From Trema orientale (Eukaryota; Streptophyta; Magnoliopsida; Rosales; Cannabaceae), in NCBI GenBank assembly GCA_002914845.1, contig JXTC01000217.1, positions 179,856 through 243,855 on the forward strand: a stretch of 64,000 nt of DNA, written 5' to 3'. Numbering within the stretch: the first letter of the stretch is position 1; each line of letters opens with the position of its first letter. Positions 11,800-23,549 of the stretch are shown one piece after another. The position numbers and the translations under genes are program-made. The notes under the pieces were generated by a model. The model was given only the letters and a program-made list of their open reading frames with translations. It made no database searches and had not been told where the DNA came from.

Positions 11800-12777
11800 A
11801 TTTCTCGCTTCATAGGTTTTTCAAATTTCAAAAACCAAAAACCAAAAACAAAATTATTTGTTTTTGAATCCGAAAGATCTTAGCTTTTGGGGGGTTTGGA
11901 TCCTTCGATCCACTTCGCTTCGGCCATTCTCATTATCACCCCTAATCTCTCAGATCCTTCCAAGCCCTTGAGTTGAGTTGAATCCAATATAATGGAGTTT
12001 TGATTTTTGTTTTCGCATTTCACGAGGTAAATATATGTTTATGTATATATGTAAATTCTGCAACTTTCTTTCATCTCCGTTTGGCTGTTTAGAAAAGAAA
12101 ATGAGATTGGTGATTTTGAATCTAGTGCTACACCAGCCTTATCTCTTGTAAGGGTTTCGGAAATTTTCGATTTTTTTTTTCTTGGGTTGTTCTCAGAAAT
12201 TAAAAAGCATTGATTTTCTGAACTGTGTGGTTGCATTGTGTTTAATACAAGCGGATCAATGTGAAAAGTTTTGGTTTTTGTTTCTGGAGATTTGATATCG
12301 TTTTGTGGTTTATAGGAAATGATTCCATTTGATTTTGTTTTTGATTTTCCTTTTTTTTGGTTAAATATTATTTTATTAGAGGAATAAGACATGTTTGTGC
12401 GCATTGATTTGGGGGGCACTTTTTTTTCCCCCGCGACTTTTCTCTTTTACAGTTTACTGTTTAAATTTCATGCTAAGATTCATTTGATGCTAGGGCTGTA
12501 CTGTAATGCTCTGTTTGGCTGCTGGGAAAGTGAAGGAAACTGAGTTTAAGAGTCTTAAAGTTGTCTTTTGTTTAGTCAAATTATAGTTACCCAAAAGGCG
12601 TGTCTTGGGTATTTAAAATATGCTGAAAGTGGTTTTTGAACAATTTGTACATGGGATTTTAATGGGCGCAAAAGCTTTGCAAATTTATGAGCACAATTTC
12701 AAAGCTCCTGTTGATTGTTTTATTTAGTTGTCTAATTTTGCTTTACTGCATGTTTGTTTTGTAGTTTCCCGTGTGTA
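11800..12777 (+). other. Probable 5' leader of the WVD2-like gene with a 738 nt leader intron
   Basis: A C/T-rich, leader-like stretch runs to CACGAG at 12026 and is followed by a GTAAAT donor at 12027. An intron with a pyrimidine-rich end closes with TTTTGTAG at 12764. The next exon opens at 12765 and reaches the ATG at 12778. The transcription start is not known; the stretch from about 11800 looks transcribed by composition only. A 126-codon open frame on the opposite strand here (12039-12419) lies across the intron and is not believed. Confidence 0.55.
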
Positions 12778-15700
12778 ATGGATTCGGATACTGCATTTGC
12801 CACCGATGGGCTTGAGGTAGCCTATCAGAATGGTTCTTATCTGCAAAGTCCTGCCCCTGGAGAGGATTTTGTAGTTGATGACGTTAATGTTACCACCAGT
12901 GAAAGCTATGAGACAGCAGCAACGAATGGGAATGCAAAAGTTGTTGTTAAGTTGAATACTGGGGAAGCTGAAGAGGAGTCAACCGAATACGCTGCAAGCA
13001 ATGGGCTGACTGTCGCAAAGGTGAGAGTGTTTGTCTTATATATTTGGTTTTGCGATTTATCCAATTCCAATCCCTTTGTTTGACTGCATTTCAGGAAGGG
13101 GATGCGAAAGGCTCTGACCATTCAAAGCAGACCCAACTGCAAAAGGGTCAAGGCAAGAGCAAGAATGGGAAACCCTCATGCCTCAAAATTGCTTCAGGAA
13201 ATTCAGTGAACAAGAACAAAGATGGGGCAGCAATATCTACTGTTCTCAATGGTTCAATTGCTTCGAGTGCACAGCCAAGAAAAACAATTAAGAGTAGATC
13301 ATCCACTGAACAGAAGGTGCTGTTATCCATAATAGAAGTTGATATTAGAGCATTGAATTTTCTCTTTAGTTTCTTCCACTTTGGTGATGTAATGGTGCAA
13401 TTTAAATTCCTCTATCTTTTTGGTATCTGATACTGTTTTCATTGATTTTACTCTTCCATCAGCAATCGCGAAAGTCTGAGATGGCTGGTCCTGAGGGCCT
13501 TACGTGAGTAGTGATTTGTACTTTATAATTGTCTTGAGATTAATTATATATTTGAAATGTTATACCTTTCTCATTAGTAAGATCAAATGGAATCTTGTTG
13601 ACTTTTTTTTTTTTTTTTTCAATTTAGCTATAGTCTCTCTCTCTCTGAATCAGTCTTTGCTGCCAAATTTGACTGATTTCAATTGTTATAGGGATAATGA
13701 TAAACCAAAGCTGAAACATCTGATAAAAGAACCTGTTACTAAAGCTGAAGTGGAAGCAGATTCCAAATCTTCTTCGTATCCTTCTTATATTGCATATCTG
13801 TAGTCATCCTCTGTTTGTTGAGGCTAGTAACTGCGCTTTCTACATATGTTACCTCTATATATTAATCAGTGTTCAAACCATCAGTTTTTCTTAACTGCTT
13901 TGCGGAAGTCCCACATCGGAAGATGCCAAACCTCGCAGGGTGGGTATGCTTCCAAACTATGGTTTCAGCTTTAAGTGTGATCAACGAGCTGAAAAAAGGA
14001 GAGAGGTTAGTTTTAGGCTACCAACTTATGCCACATTTTCTGGCAGTTTGTATAAAGTCAGAATTCAATTAAGCTTTTGTTATTATGTTCGGTAGTTCTA
14101 CTCTAAACTTGAGGAAAAGATTCATGCAAAGGAAGTAGAGAAGAACAACTTGCAAGCGAAGTCTAAGGTGATGGTCTATCCTTTACTGGTGGTTGTTAAT
14201 TTAGTTAGTCTTTTCTTATTACAAAGTTGTTTTGAAATTGTTTTTAACAGGAAACTCAAGAAGCTGAGATTAAGTTGCTCAGGAAGAGTCTGACCTTCAA
14301 GGCAACTCCAATGCCAAGCTTCTACCAGGAGCCTCCACCTCCTAAAGTAGAGCTAAAAAAGGTAAGTTTTTTTCATTTTACAATAACGTTTGTTAAAAAT
14401 GGCATTTAGAATTTTCTTTAAATCACTCTGTGCTTCTTCTTCTTGTTTTTCCTTTCTTTTTTTAGGGTTGAATTCATGGAACATGCCAGACATTTGGTGT
14501 TTAATTATATCAATTTTAGTCTGTACAGTTAAATTGTTAATGTTTCTTGGTTTCTTTCTTAGTGATACTGTTTTCAGTCCCGTATATACTTGTTCCTTTT
14601 CTTCCTATTGGATCACGTTTTTTCTTTTTTATTGTTTTTTGGTAGAATCAACTTTGTATGGAGATGCAATGAAAATTTTGGTTTTCTGATTCCTAGTGAA
14701 TAGAGTTATTTAAATTGCTTTTTTCTGATTTACTTTGGGATTGGCAGACTATATATAATGTTATTTTGTTTCGTTTTCTTTGTTGTCTGGTGGAATCCTC
14801 ATTCGCTTTTTCTGAAATTATTTGTATTCTATTATTTATCAATATAGTTTCTCGTTTCTTTTTAAAATAATAAAGTATATTTAAAGAGTTAATTAAGTCT
14901 TCTAGTCTTCTGAATAAACAGACTATTTTTATAATTGACTTCTGGTGTTGAGAATATTTCCAGATGTATTATTTTTTGTTGCCTTTTACTTTTAATGCTT
15001 TGTTTGGTGTACAAGTCGTCATTATCAATTTAATCATTTGAAGCTTGTAATACTGTTTCCACATAGGCTGCTCCAAGATATAAAAACATTTTTCATGCTA
15101 GGATAGCTCTTGTAGCGTATACGATGGTTATTTATTTATTACTCTATATTATATATTTATTCTTAAGTTCTTTTTAGGTACTCAGGGTTTTGATTAAAAT
15201 ATACTGTAGAACTATACTATACCTTTCCAGACTCCATAGTTGCAAGCTTTTCATGGAAGGTTTTCCTTAAGGGTTCCTTGAATCTGGTGGTAGAAGTGAC
15301 CCCATTTCTATCTCATTACTGTACTATGTGAACGGCTATTAATTTTCAGTGCTTTTGTTTCTGAGTTAGTTTATTTAACATTGTCAGCCTGTCCACTTGT
15401 TTTGGACCTTAGCATGTTGCTTTGTTGCAGATACCAACAACGAGAGCTAAATCTCCTAAGCTTGGACGTAGAAAGAGCTTACCTCCCACAGATGCTGAAG
15501 GAAACAATAACGCAATCAATCAATCCAGCAGGTTGAGTTTGGATGAAAAAGTTTCTCATCCTGCGAAAGGACCTGCTGTTCAGCCGAGGAAGCCACAACG
15601 TAAGTCTCTTCCCACCTTGCCATCTGAAAAGACCACTTTACCCAATACAATAAAGGGACGCAAGATTTCGTCCAAGGGAACAAATGAAGAAAAGACCAGC

Positions 15701-15922
15701 TTATCTAACTCAAAGCAAGAGGAGTCAATTGTATCAAATGCAACAAATGAAGGGAAGTCCACCTCTAATGCAACCGATGAAACTGGATCTTCCATCCAAG
15801 ACCAGGAGGCAGTTCCCAAAGCTAAGCCAGGTGAAACTCAGCCATACACAGATGATGAGCCTGTGTTTGAAGATCAAACTCACCCCACCTCCACACAAGA
15901 ACTTACAGCCGTGGAGCTTTGA
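12778..15922 (+). CDS. WVD2-like (WAVE-DAMPENED 2 family) TPX2-domain microtubule-associated protein, 453 aa
   Basis: Eight coding exons join in frame: 12778-13020, 13095-13316, 13463-13503, 13692-13775, 13909-14005, 14096-14167, 14251-14361 and 15431-15922, all with GT-AG borders. The N-terminal ~200 residues are acidic then Lys/Ser-rich and probably disordered. Residues about 208-290 form the TPX2 C-terminal domain: [20 protein letters not shown] at 215-234, then the KLEEK motif, a charged helix, and [29 protein letters not shown] follows, and the tail is Ser/Thr/Lys-rich. The family binds cortical microtubules and influences anisotropic cell growth and organ twisting; that role is inferred from family membership. 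The start ATG is the first after the leader-intron acceptor. Which WDL paralogue it is (4/5-like by overall look) is not settled. The last intron (1069 nt) is the longest inside the coding region. Confidence 0.93.
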
Positions 15923-17100
15923 TCCAAATCGAGGGACAAGCTTTTGATGTACACATGTAGAGATCCGAATGACACCTGTCATGGAAATAAGAGGGAAAGA
16001 AACTACAGTTATTCGAGGAACAAGGCATGATAGAATTTTGCAATTATGGTTTGTGATGTCATGTTGTCCATAGTCAGCAGCATTGGTTGTTTTTGTTTGA
16101 TTGCTTTAAAAGTTGCTGGTCTTTGTCATTGGTATTCTGCATTCCAGTTTGCAGCATGTATGTAACTATTTTTAAGGTTGTGATCTAATTAATATGTTGT
16201 CTAAGACTGCCTTAGCTGCGAGAACATTGAAAATATTGGGAAATTTTGATCAAATCTTTAGTAGATAGTTTATGATTTGAAGTACTCTTAGAGTCTCCTA
16301 TTCTGTTGAACAACTGGGATTTGTCAGTCAGTTAATGAAGGCTGATTTTGTGTTGTGAACAACCCTATGGCTTTTCTTTATCTGGAGTCATTCTTCTTTT
16401 CATTAATTCTTTATGAAGTGTGTTAATACCTGGAAAAAAGATTGTGAGGAGAAAGTGAAGGGAAAAAATAAGAGGAAAATACATCTCCCACAATTTTATG
16501 GAATTTCATTTTGGAACTTTTGGCTTTATTAATTAATGTGTCTAAATTCTATATATTAAAAATGATTTTAAATCTTACTTCCATTTTTCTTAAAAAGAAT
16601 TTCTATCATTTTCTGTTTAAATTCAAACGAGAGAAAATTGTGTTTTTTGTAATTTTCTTTTTCTTTCCTTTCAAAAATTCAGGTTGAGTGCCGATCTAGT
16701 ATGAAAAAATAAGATGTGTCAGTAACCAACCCTTATTGGATCATGGAGAAGACTTCTGAAATGAATAATTGAACCATAATCTATTGTGTTCTGCTTCATC
16801 TTTGTAATATGGCGTTGCTAAAATTATGTGTTAACATTCAACTAGTGGGATACCATGATGAGCTACGAGCAATTTTGAAACAAGCAGCGGAGTGCCCATT
16901 TTCACCCTTTTTTTTTTTTTTTTTTGGGCTGGGGAAAAAAAAAATAGCATTACATGTAACCCCACCTACATTTGCATTTTTGTCGATTCCACTTTTCCGA
17001 CCATCAAGAATGCAACCTAGCAGCCTCCCTTCATCTCATGAAACCAGAAAATTAGTAAGGGACATTCTTTGAGACAAGCTGTGAAAAAAGATACCAAGTG
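15923..17100 (+). other. 3' UTR of the WVD2-like gene and downstream spacer
   Basis: After the TGA at 15920-15922 a moderately complex sequence continues to about 16200, as expected for a 3' UTR. No canonical AATAAA is obvious at a fixed place. Beyond it lies AT-rich spacer. An open frame at 16809-17072 contains a poly-Phe stretch from a T-run and is not considered a gene. Confidence 0.5.
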
Positions 17101-17289
17101 TAGTTTTACGGGAACACGTTGGGCTTTGGGAGAGCATATAATTGCGTGGGTCGGGCCACAGATTGCTACTTCTTGTAAAAATTAGGCCTTATAGGGTGTT
17201 TTTATAAAAAAAAAAAAAAAAAGGGGGGCTTATAGAAATATGACCAAATTTTGGGTCTAATTTCAGTAAATGTCCCTTTGTCAAATGTT

Positions 17290-17430
17290 ATAGCAAAATG
17301 TCCGGTATATATGCATATATACCAAGTGTAAAATTTTATATACCAAGTATAAAAAATTATATACCTAGTGCATTTCAGTACAGTAACTAAAATTGGTAGA
17401 TACACATATCTACCAAGTGTAAAAATATAT
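17290..17430. repeat. Short interspersed TATACCAAGTGTAAAA repeats
   Basis: ATACCAAGTGTAAAATTTTA, ATACCAAGTATAAAAAATTA, ATACCTAGTG and CTACCAAGTGTAAAAATATA follow one another at irregular 24-60 bp spacing. Confidence 0.6.
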
Positions 17431-19987
17431 ATACTTGGACATTTAGCTATAAAATTTTAAAAGTAGACATCTACTTAATCAAATTTAAAATTTTGGTCAT
17501 CCACCTAAATTTTTTAAAAAAAAAATAGAAATAATTTGATGGGCTCAGTATTTTTTTAGGTCTCGTACCGTAATTTTTTAGAACAACACTAATTTAAAAA
17601 AAAAATAGAAGAATGTCATTTTTTAAAATAGTAACTGGTAACCAATTTTTGAGCACTAGTAACTAATAACTAAAGATATTTATAACTGGTATAAAACCGA
17701 TAACTAATAACCGGTAACTAGTTGCAGACTCCAGTAATTAGTAACCATTTTTAAAATAGTATTTTTCTAAATATTTTTTAAAAAAAGTTGTATTTTTCTT
17801 TAAAAAAAGCCGTACGGGAATTTGAAGAAAAAAATTGATCCACCGTATTTTTGTAATTAGTTTTTGTTTTTGTAGGTAGAAGTGTTAGAAACCTCTACTT
17901 CTTTTGCTAAAATATAAGAGTATTTTCTTCTTCTTTCTGTTTTCGAAAAAAAAAATATTGTATTTTTCTGATGATAAGAGAGATAGATAGGTGAGGACGG
18001 TTCGACCCATCAGCATTCTACAAGTTGGGCAACTATAGTTTTGGGTCAAGGTAGGTCTGCCCACAGGCTCAAAACCATACCTTTTTTTTTTAAAAAAAAA
18101 GAGGAAATTAGGGATTACACGAGCTTTTAAAAAAATATATTAAATATACGGTAGTGCCTACTTTTACATACTTTTATATGGTATTTTTTAGAAAAATGAC
18201 ACTTATTATTCACTTCTCTTTCTCACTCTTTCTCTTGCATAGATCTAAGAGACTGGGGCTTTTTCTCTCAATTTTTCTCCCTCAATCCCCCAAGCTCTAT
18301 TAATGGCTGCACTCGCAGATCCGTTCCCTCCATGTTGAATATTAGAGGAAGCATCTCTTCTCCTTCTTCTTCATTAAACTCTAGATAGGAATCGCTTCCC
18401 TCCGCATCTGGCACTGGACTAGAGTCCTTATACTATTGCTTTACTTGTTCTCGACATTGCTTGTGGATCTATTGGTTCTATACATCAGGTTCCCTCATAT
18501 TATTGATTTCTTTCTCTCTTTTATTAGTGTAGTTTTATTTGTTTGTTTAATTTACTTTTCTGTATATATTCCCTTTAATTTTCTTTACTGCCAAATACCC
18601 CAAAAAATGTGGAGCTGAAAAATATATTATAAATATATTATTTATTTTGGGCTGCCCAATTTTTTTCTCCATTAATACTTCACGCATTTTTATGATTTTA
18701 ACTTCTAGATTGTTCTCAATGGCTATAAGAGGCATTGATGTTTAAGTAGTGTACTTTCAGTCTTATACTATTTATGCATATTTATGTATTTATTTTTATT
18801 TATCTATATGTATATACACATTTTAGCAAGTGTATGACTTTGATTTGAAATTTTGGTCCCGCAGGTATTATGGGCTTTCCCTCTCTTTGCTCATTATAAT
18901 TGGGTTTCTAACGTTTATACCTACAAAAATCGAAAAAAATTACAAATATACAGAAGTCACACTTTTTTCCAATTTTCGTACGGTTTTTATTAGGAAATCA
19001 CTTTTTAAAAAATATTTAGAAAAATATCATTTTTAAAATAATTACTAGTTACCAGTTTCTGGAAACTGGTTACTAGTTACTGGTTACTAGTTATATACCA
19101 GTTATAAATATCTTTGGTTACTAGTTACTAATTTCCAGAAATTGGTTATCAGAAATCAGTTATTATTTTAAAAAAATAGTATTTCTCTAAATATTTTTTT
19201 AAAAACGGTATTTTTCTAATAAAAACCGTACCGCACCTTAAAAAATACAAAACTATCGTATTTTTCAAATTTTTTTTCTCAAACACCGTATATTGTGTAA
19301 TTTTTCCATTAAAATTCATGGTGAGAGAACCCAAAAGCAATTGTAAACTTCTTGAATAAGTGTAGATTTCTATCTCAATGAGAAAGTGCTTAATTTCTTT
19401 TTCATATCAAATTTTCCGCAGTCTTATTTTAAAAATTTTCATTTATTTAATATTAATCGATTTCTTTAGGTTTCATATGAATTTATATTTAGAAGAAATA
19501 CTTTCAAGAATTTATGATATGTTCATATATGTATTTGGGTGCACTGTTTCTGAGTCTAAAATCCCAGTTAATTAATTACTTCCCTTATCTACGATTAGAT
19601 TTTAGTGAATGCTAGATTCTTAATTTGGGCATCACAAAATTACATTGATTTTAGTTCTTTAAGCATGGAAAGTACTTCCAAATTTCTAGATAAGCAAAAC
19701 CAAGATTTCTTTTTTTCTTCCTTCAAGATTTAAGTTCATATTAGATATAGTTTTGAGTTACACCATATATGCAGTTCTTTATCAAAGTAATGCTTGTTAT
19801 TTATTTTTGAGTTATGTTCTCCTTCTCTGTTCTTATTTTATTTTTTAGGTTTAGTAGGTATACTAATAATATGCTCTGATTATTTTGGCATAACTAATCG
19901 ATATCTTGATACTTAGGGTAGTTTTTGTTATTGTTGTCCTTGATATCAAAAGATATAATTTATTTGGTTCATTTAGATTATCATTTT

Positions 19988-20209
19988 ATTTATCGTTCTT
20001 ATGTACAGGACATGTTTGAGGAGAGAAAAGTGAATATTTTAGAACAAGCGGTGTTTTTGCTCTTGTTGGAGCTGAAGCATAATGCAGATATCATGACGCT
20101 GAAAAAGAAAATTTTAGTAGTAACCAATGGGGCAAATACGAATTTTGAAAAACTAATAATAGTGACAAAATTGCTAACATTGATCACAAATAAAGAGGCA
20201 GTGTTGTGA
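19988..20209 (+). other. Short open frame of unknown meaning inside the repeat block
   Basis: The open frame (19925-20209) contains about 65 codons from the Met near 20011 with normal-looking composition (Glu, Lys, Leu-rich, helical). It is preceded by TTCTTATGTACAG, a possible splice acceptor. The stretch 18210-18490, with a C/T-rich leader-like look, could be an upstream exon, but no continuous coding chain could be assembled. No family was recognised. It may be a captured gene fragment within a transposon. Confidence 0.2.
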
Positions 20210-20319
20210 TTAACTTTACACATTAATTATAAATTTATTCTCTTTTTTTTCTTTTTTTCTTTTTTGTAAAATTAAGTAATATGTGTTAATATTATAAGTA
20301 AACTAGTTTAATATACAAG

Positions 20320-21590
20320 GACTTGTTACTGGTTAGCAGAACTAATTAGTAACGAATAACCAGTCCGGTAACTAGGTACAATTTTATCAAATGGTAACCA
20401 ATTACTATAACTAAATTGATTACTAGTAACTAGTAACTAGAGCTAGATTGGTTACTGGTAACTACTAACTAGTAACATTTGAGAGATTGGTAATGGGTAA
20501 CTAGTAAACAGAAACTTGTAACCAGTAACCAAATTGATTAATGGTAAATAGAATAACTATTAACCAGATTGGTCTTGTATGGAAACTGAAAATAAAAAAT
20601 CAGCTTAGTAACTAGTAACTAAATACACTAGTAACCAAATTGATTACTAGTAAATAGCGTAACTAGATTGGTCTTGAATGGAAACCAATCAACTTAGTAA
20701 CTAATAACCAGATTAGTTACTGGTAGCTACTAATTACAGGGCTTGTAACTAATCATTATTTTAGAAATAAGTAACCAGATTGATTACTGGTTACTAAGTA
20801 ACCAATCACCAGCGTTGTAAGTAGCCATTATGTTGAAAACTAATAACTAGAGAAACAAGTAACTAATAACTAAATTGATTATTTGTAAGTAGAGTAACTA
20901 GTAACAAATAACAAATCAGTAACTAGATTGGTTATTAATAAATAGTAACTAAATTAGTCTTGTATAGAAACTAGTCACTAATCAACCAGAAACCAATAAC
21001 CAATGGTAACTGGCAACCAGTAACTAATGGTAACTAGATTGGTTAGTGATTGCCAAATGCTAGTCTTGTAACTAGTTATTTCTATAGAAACAAGTAACCA
21101 ATCACTACTCCTGTAGTTGGCCACAAATCTGGAAACCAATAGCTAATTACTAAATTTAGTTACCAGTAACCAAATTATTTTTCTAGTAACTAGTAATAAT
21201 TAATTGTCAGTAACCAATGGTAACTAGTAACCAATAGTAATCGGTAACCAAATTAGTTACTGATTGCCAAATACTAGTCTTGTAACAAGTCATTTATGTA
21301 GAAACAAGTAACCAATCATCACTTCTGTTACTGGCCCCAATCTGGAAACTAATAACCAGTTACTAAATTTGGTTACTAGTAACCAAATTATTTTCTAGTA
21401 ACTAGAATAACTATTAATAAATTGGGAACTAGATTGGTTATTGGTTACCAATAAATAAACTAGTCTTGTATAGATACATTAATTAGATTGTTTACTAGAA
21501 ACCAATAACTAACTTGGAGACTGTAACTAAATTAGTTACTAGAAGCCAGATTTCTAGTTTTCATAAGTTACTAAGAACTCATTGTTTATT
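20320..21590. repeat. Degenerate palindromic GTTACTAGTAAC-type repeat tract, ~1.3 kb
   Basis: The sequence is built almost entirely from words such as AACTAGTAACTA, GGTTACTGGTAAC, AGTAACCAATCA and ACCAGATTGGTTACT, many being parts of the perfect palindrome GTTACTAGTAAC. Longer modules also recur: TCTTGTAACTAGTTATTTCTA near 21065 and TCTTGTAACAAGTCATTTATG near 21278, each followed by GTAGAAACAAGTAACCAATCA or close variants, giving a ~210 bp higher-order period. There is no coding potential. Confidence 0.85.
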
Positions 21591-22240
21591 GAGGTAATTG
21601 GACCTATAATAGCTTAGAAAATTTTTGTTGATAATCTAATGGCATATATATATATATGTATATGGGTACCAATCCAGTAGGTATTTTTTTTTTAACCTAT
21701 GCATAGGTATCAATTTTGCCAATGAAAATTTCGCATGCACATTTTTTTATTGTAAAAAGTAAAAGAGAGAAAGAGCACTCATAATGCACGTCTTTTCATA
21801 CACTTCATTATAGCCGTTGGATCACAATTAAATGATGATCCAATGGCTAAAAAAAAAATACCTACCCATAGGTAAAAAAAAAAAAAAAAAAACCTATTAT
21901 ATATATATAAAGCCACATAAAAATCAACAAAACAAAAATCTTCTTCTAGAAAAGAAAAGAATAAAAAAGGAAAAAAAAATATTTCTTCATTTATTAAAAA
22001 TTAAAAAAAAAACAGAATTGGTACCTCATATCCCTAAGAAAAAAAAGTTAGTGCCTATTTTTTATTTAAAAGATAAAGTGAAAATGAAAAGAATTAGAAA
22101 GAAATGAAAAAGTTAAAAAAAAAAAAAAAAACAAAGTGATGGGAGATCCAGAGGAGAATGGTTTAATTGAAAAATAAATATAAAAAAGAGGAAAATAAAA
22201 AAAATTGAATAAAAACAGAATAAAAATAAAGCAAATGATA

Positions 22241-22306
22241 CAGCGCTTAGGATCGAACCCATGTAGGAGAACAGTGTACACAAGGTCCCAACCACTAGGT
22301 CAATTA
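22241..22306 (-). repeat. tRNA-like promoter boxes, candidate SINE head
   Basis: On the minus strand GACCTAGTGGTTGG (box A-like) is followed about 35 bp later by GGGTTCGATCCT (box B-like). This is the arrangement of an internal RNA polymerase III promoter. The flanks do not close into a tRNA acceptor stem and the downstream minus-strand sequence runs into T-rich filler. It is more likely the head of a tRNA-derived SINE than a tRNA gene. Confidence 0.4.
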
Positions 22307-23367
22307 ATGGTAATAATTAAAGTCACACTTTGTGCAACATAAAGGCTATTCAAAAGGATTGTTTTAATTACAAGTTTATCATCGTGTTTTTGACTGAATT
22401 TTCAAAAATACCAATTATGTGCGGTATAGAAATTCATCGTTTCTTCTGACCGTATTTTTGTAATTTTTCTTTGCTTTTACTGTAAAACTCTAGAAAACCC
22501 AAATTTTAAAATTATTTAAAACATATCAGATTTTTTAAGAAAAATACCGTATCTAAAAATATTTATTAAAAAAAAAAACCACCTTTTACATATTGATGAG
22601 CTACTTGAGATAACTAGTTGGGTAACTCGAGTAGCAACCTCAGTGACTGGTTATCTCGAGTACTTTTGAAAAATGTCAATTTGGAAGAAATTGTAATTAA
22701 ATAAATATTTTTGAAAATTGTTATTCTAAATAAACTTTAAAAAAGTGGCAATTTTCTAAATATAACCAATTTTTTATTTTAAAAAAAAAAAAAACCCATA
22801 TGAAAATTTTCAACTTTTTCACTTTCGGCCTAGGATTTTGTAAGAAGCCCTTTAAGAAATGCAAAGTTCCACAAAAATAATCCTTGGGGATTTCTTTTAT
22901 AAATAAAATTTGAACCTTTTACATATAAGCACATCAATTTCTCCTTAAATAAGAATCGTCCTTTCGTTATACATGTAAACTATTTATATATTTATTTATT
23001 TATTAGTCAATTAAGAGATATATATATTAATTATCATAATAAACACGTAGTCAAGCATTTTATCAATTAAAACATATATGAACATGTTAAAATTGGATCA
23101 AAATATGTTTATTATTGGCTTGATCCATTTGTGTAGCATTTCTAAGGTTCAACTTTCGTTGCAGCTAATTAAATATATTTTGAAAGTAGTTTTGTACAAA
23201 AATTGTACCAAAATACTTAGCTATGATTTTAAACTCCAGTTAGTTAGTTGACAAACTCAACCAGTCAATTGATAAAAACTCAATTAGTCAGTTGACAAAT
23301 CTCAACGAGTTCAGAAAAAATTAGAGGTAAATTTAGAACTTTACAGTAAAGAGTACTATAAAACAAA

Positions 23368-23538
23368 GGGGAGGACTATAGTAGGGGCGCCCCTACGTAG
23401 GGCCACCCTTTATACACCGTTTGATGGAAATCTGTGGGGAATAATGGGAATCTGTGGGGAATCTGTTTATACACAGATTCTCATCAAACGGTGTATAGAC
23501 AAGGCCCTATGCAAGGACGCCCTACTATAGACGCGCCC
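23368..23538. mobile_element. MULE-type MITE, 171 bp, with perfect 9 bp TSD
   Basis: The flanks are identical: TAAAACAAA at 23359-23367 and 23539-23547. The left end GGGGAGGACTATAGTAGGGG and the right end read inward GGGCGCGTCTATAGTAGGGC are inverted repeats. The pairing continues through a GTAGGGCC/ATAGGGCC block and ATACACCGTTTGATG, so most of the element can fold into one hairpin. The centre contains GGAATCTGTGGGGAA twice. A 9 bp duplication suits a Mutator-like transposase. Confidence 0.9.
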
Positions 23539-23549
23539 TAAAACAAAAA

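Larger units (their letters stand above)
17200..22800. repeat. Composite repeat block, no intact gene
   Basis: Several phrases recur inside this 5.6 kb: CCGTATTTTTGTAAT near 17847 and 22449, ACTAGTTAC/GTAACTAGT-rich patches at 17630-17740, 19030-19170 and 20320-21590, and AAATATTTTT(A)GAAAAAT-type links. The part at 17220-17515 (repeated ATACCAAGTGTAAAA plus GACATTTAGCTATAAAATTT) resembles the tandem array at 36.7-37.4 kb. The whole could be one large degraded non-autonomous element with nested insertions, but no terminal repeats could be paired. Confidence 0.5.

Noticed and set aside
12039-12419. 126-codon minus-strand frame
   Set aside because: It overlaps the leader intron of the WVD2-like gene, is Lys/Ser-rich low complexity and has no family resemblance.
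16809-17072. 87-codon + strand frame
   Set aside because: It contains a poly-Phe run from a T-tract, with no exon partner and no known domain.
22241-22306. tRNA gene on the minus strand
   Set aside because: Only the two promoter boxes are recognisable. The acceptor and anticodon stems do not pair, so it was kept only as a possible SINE head.
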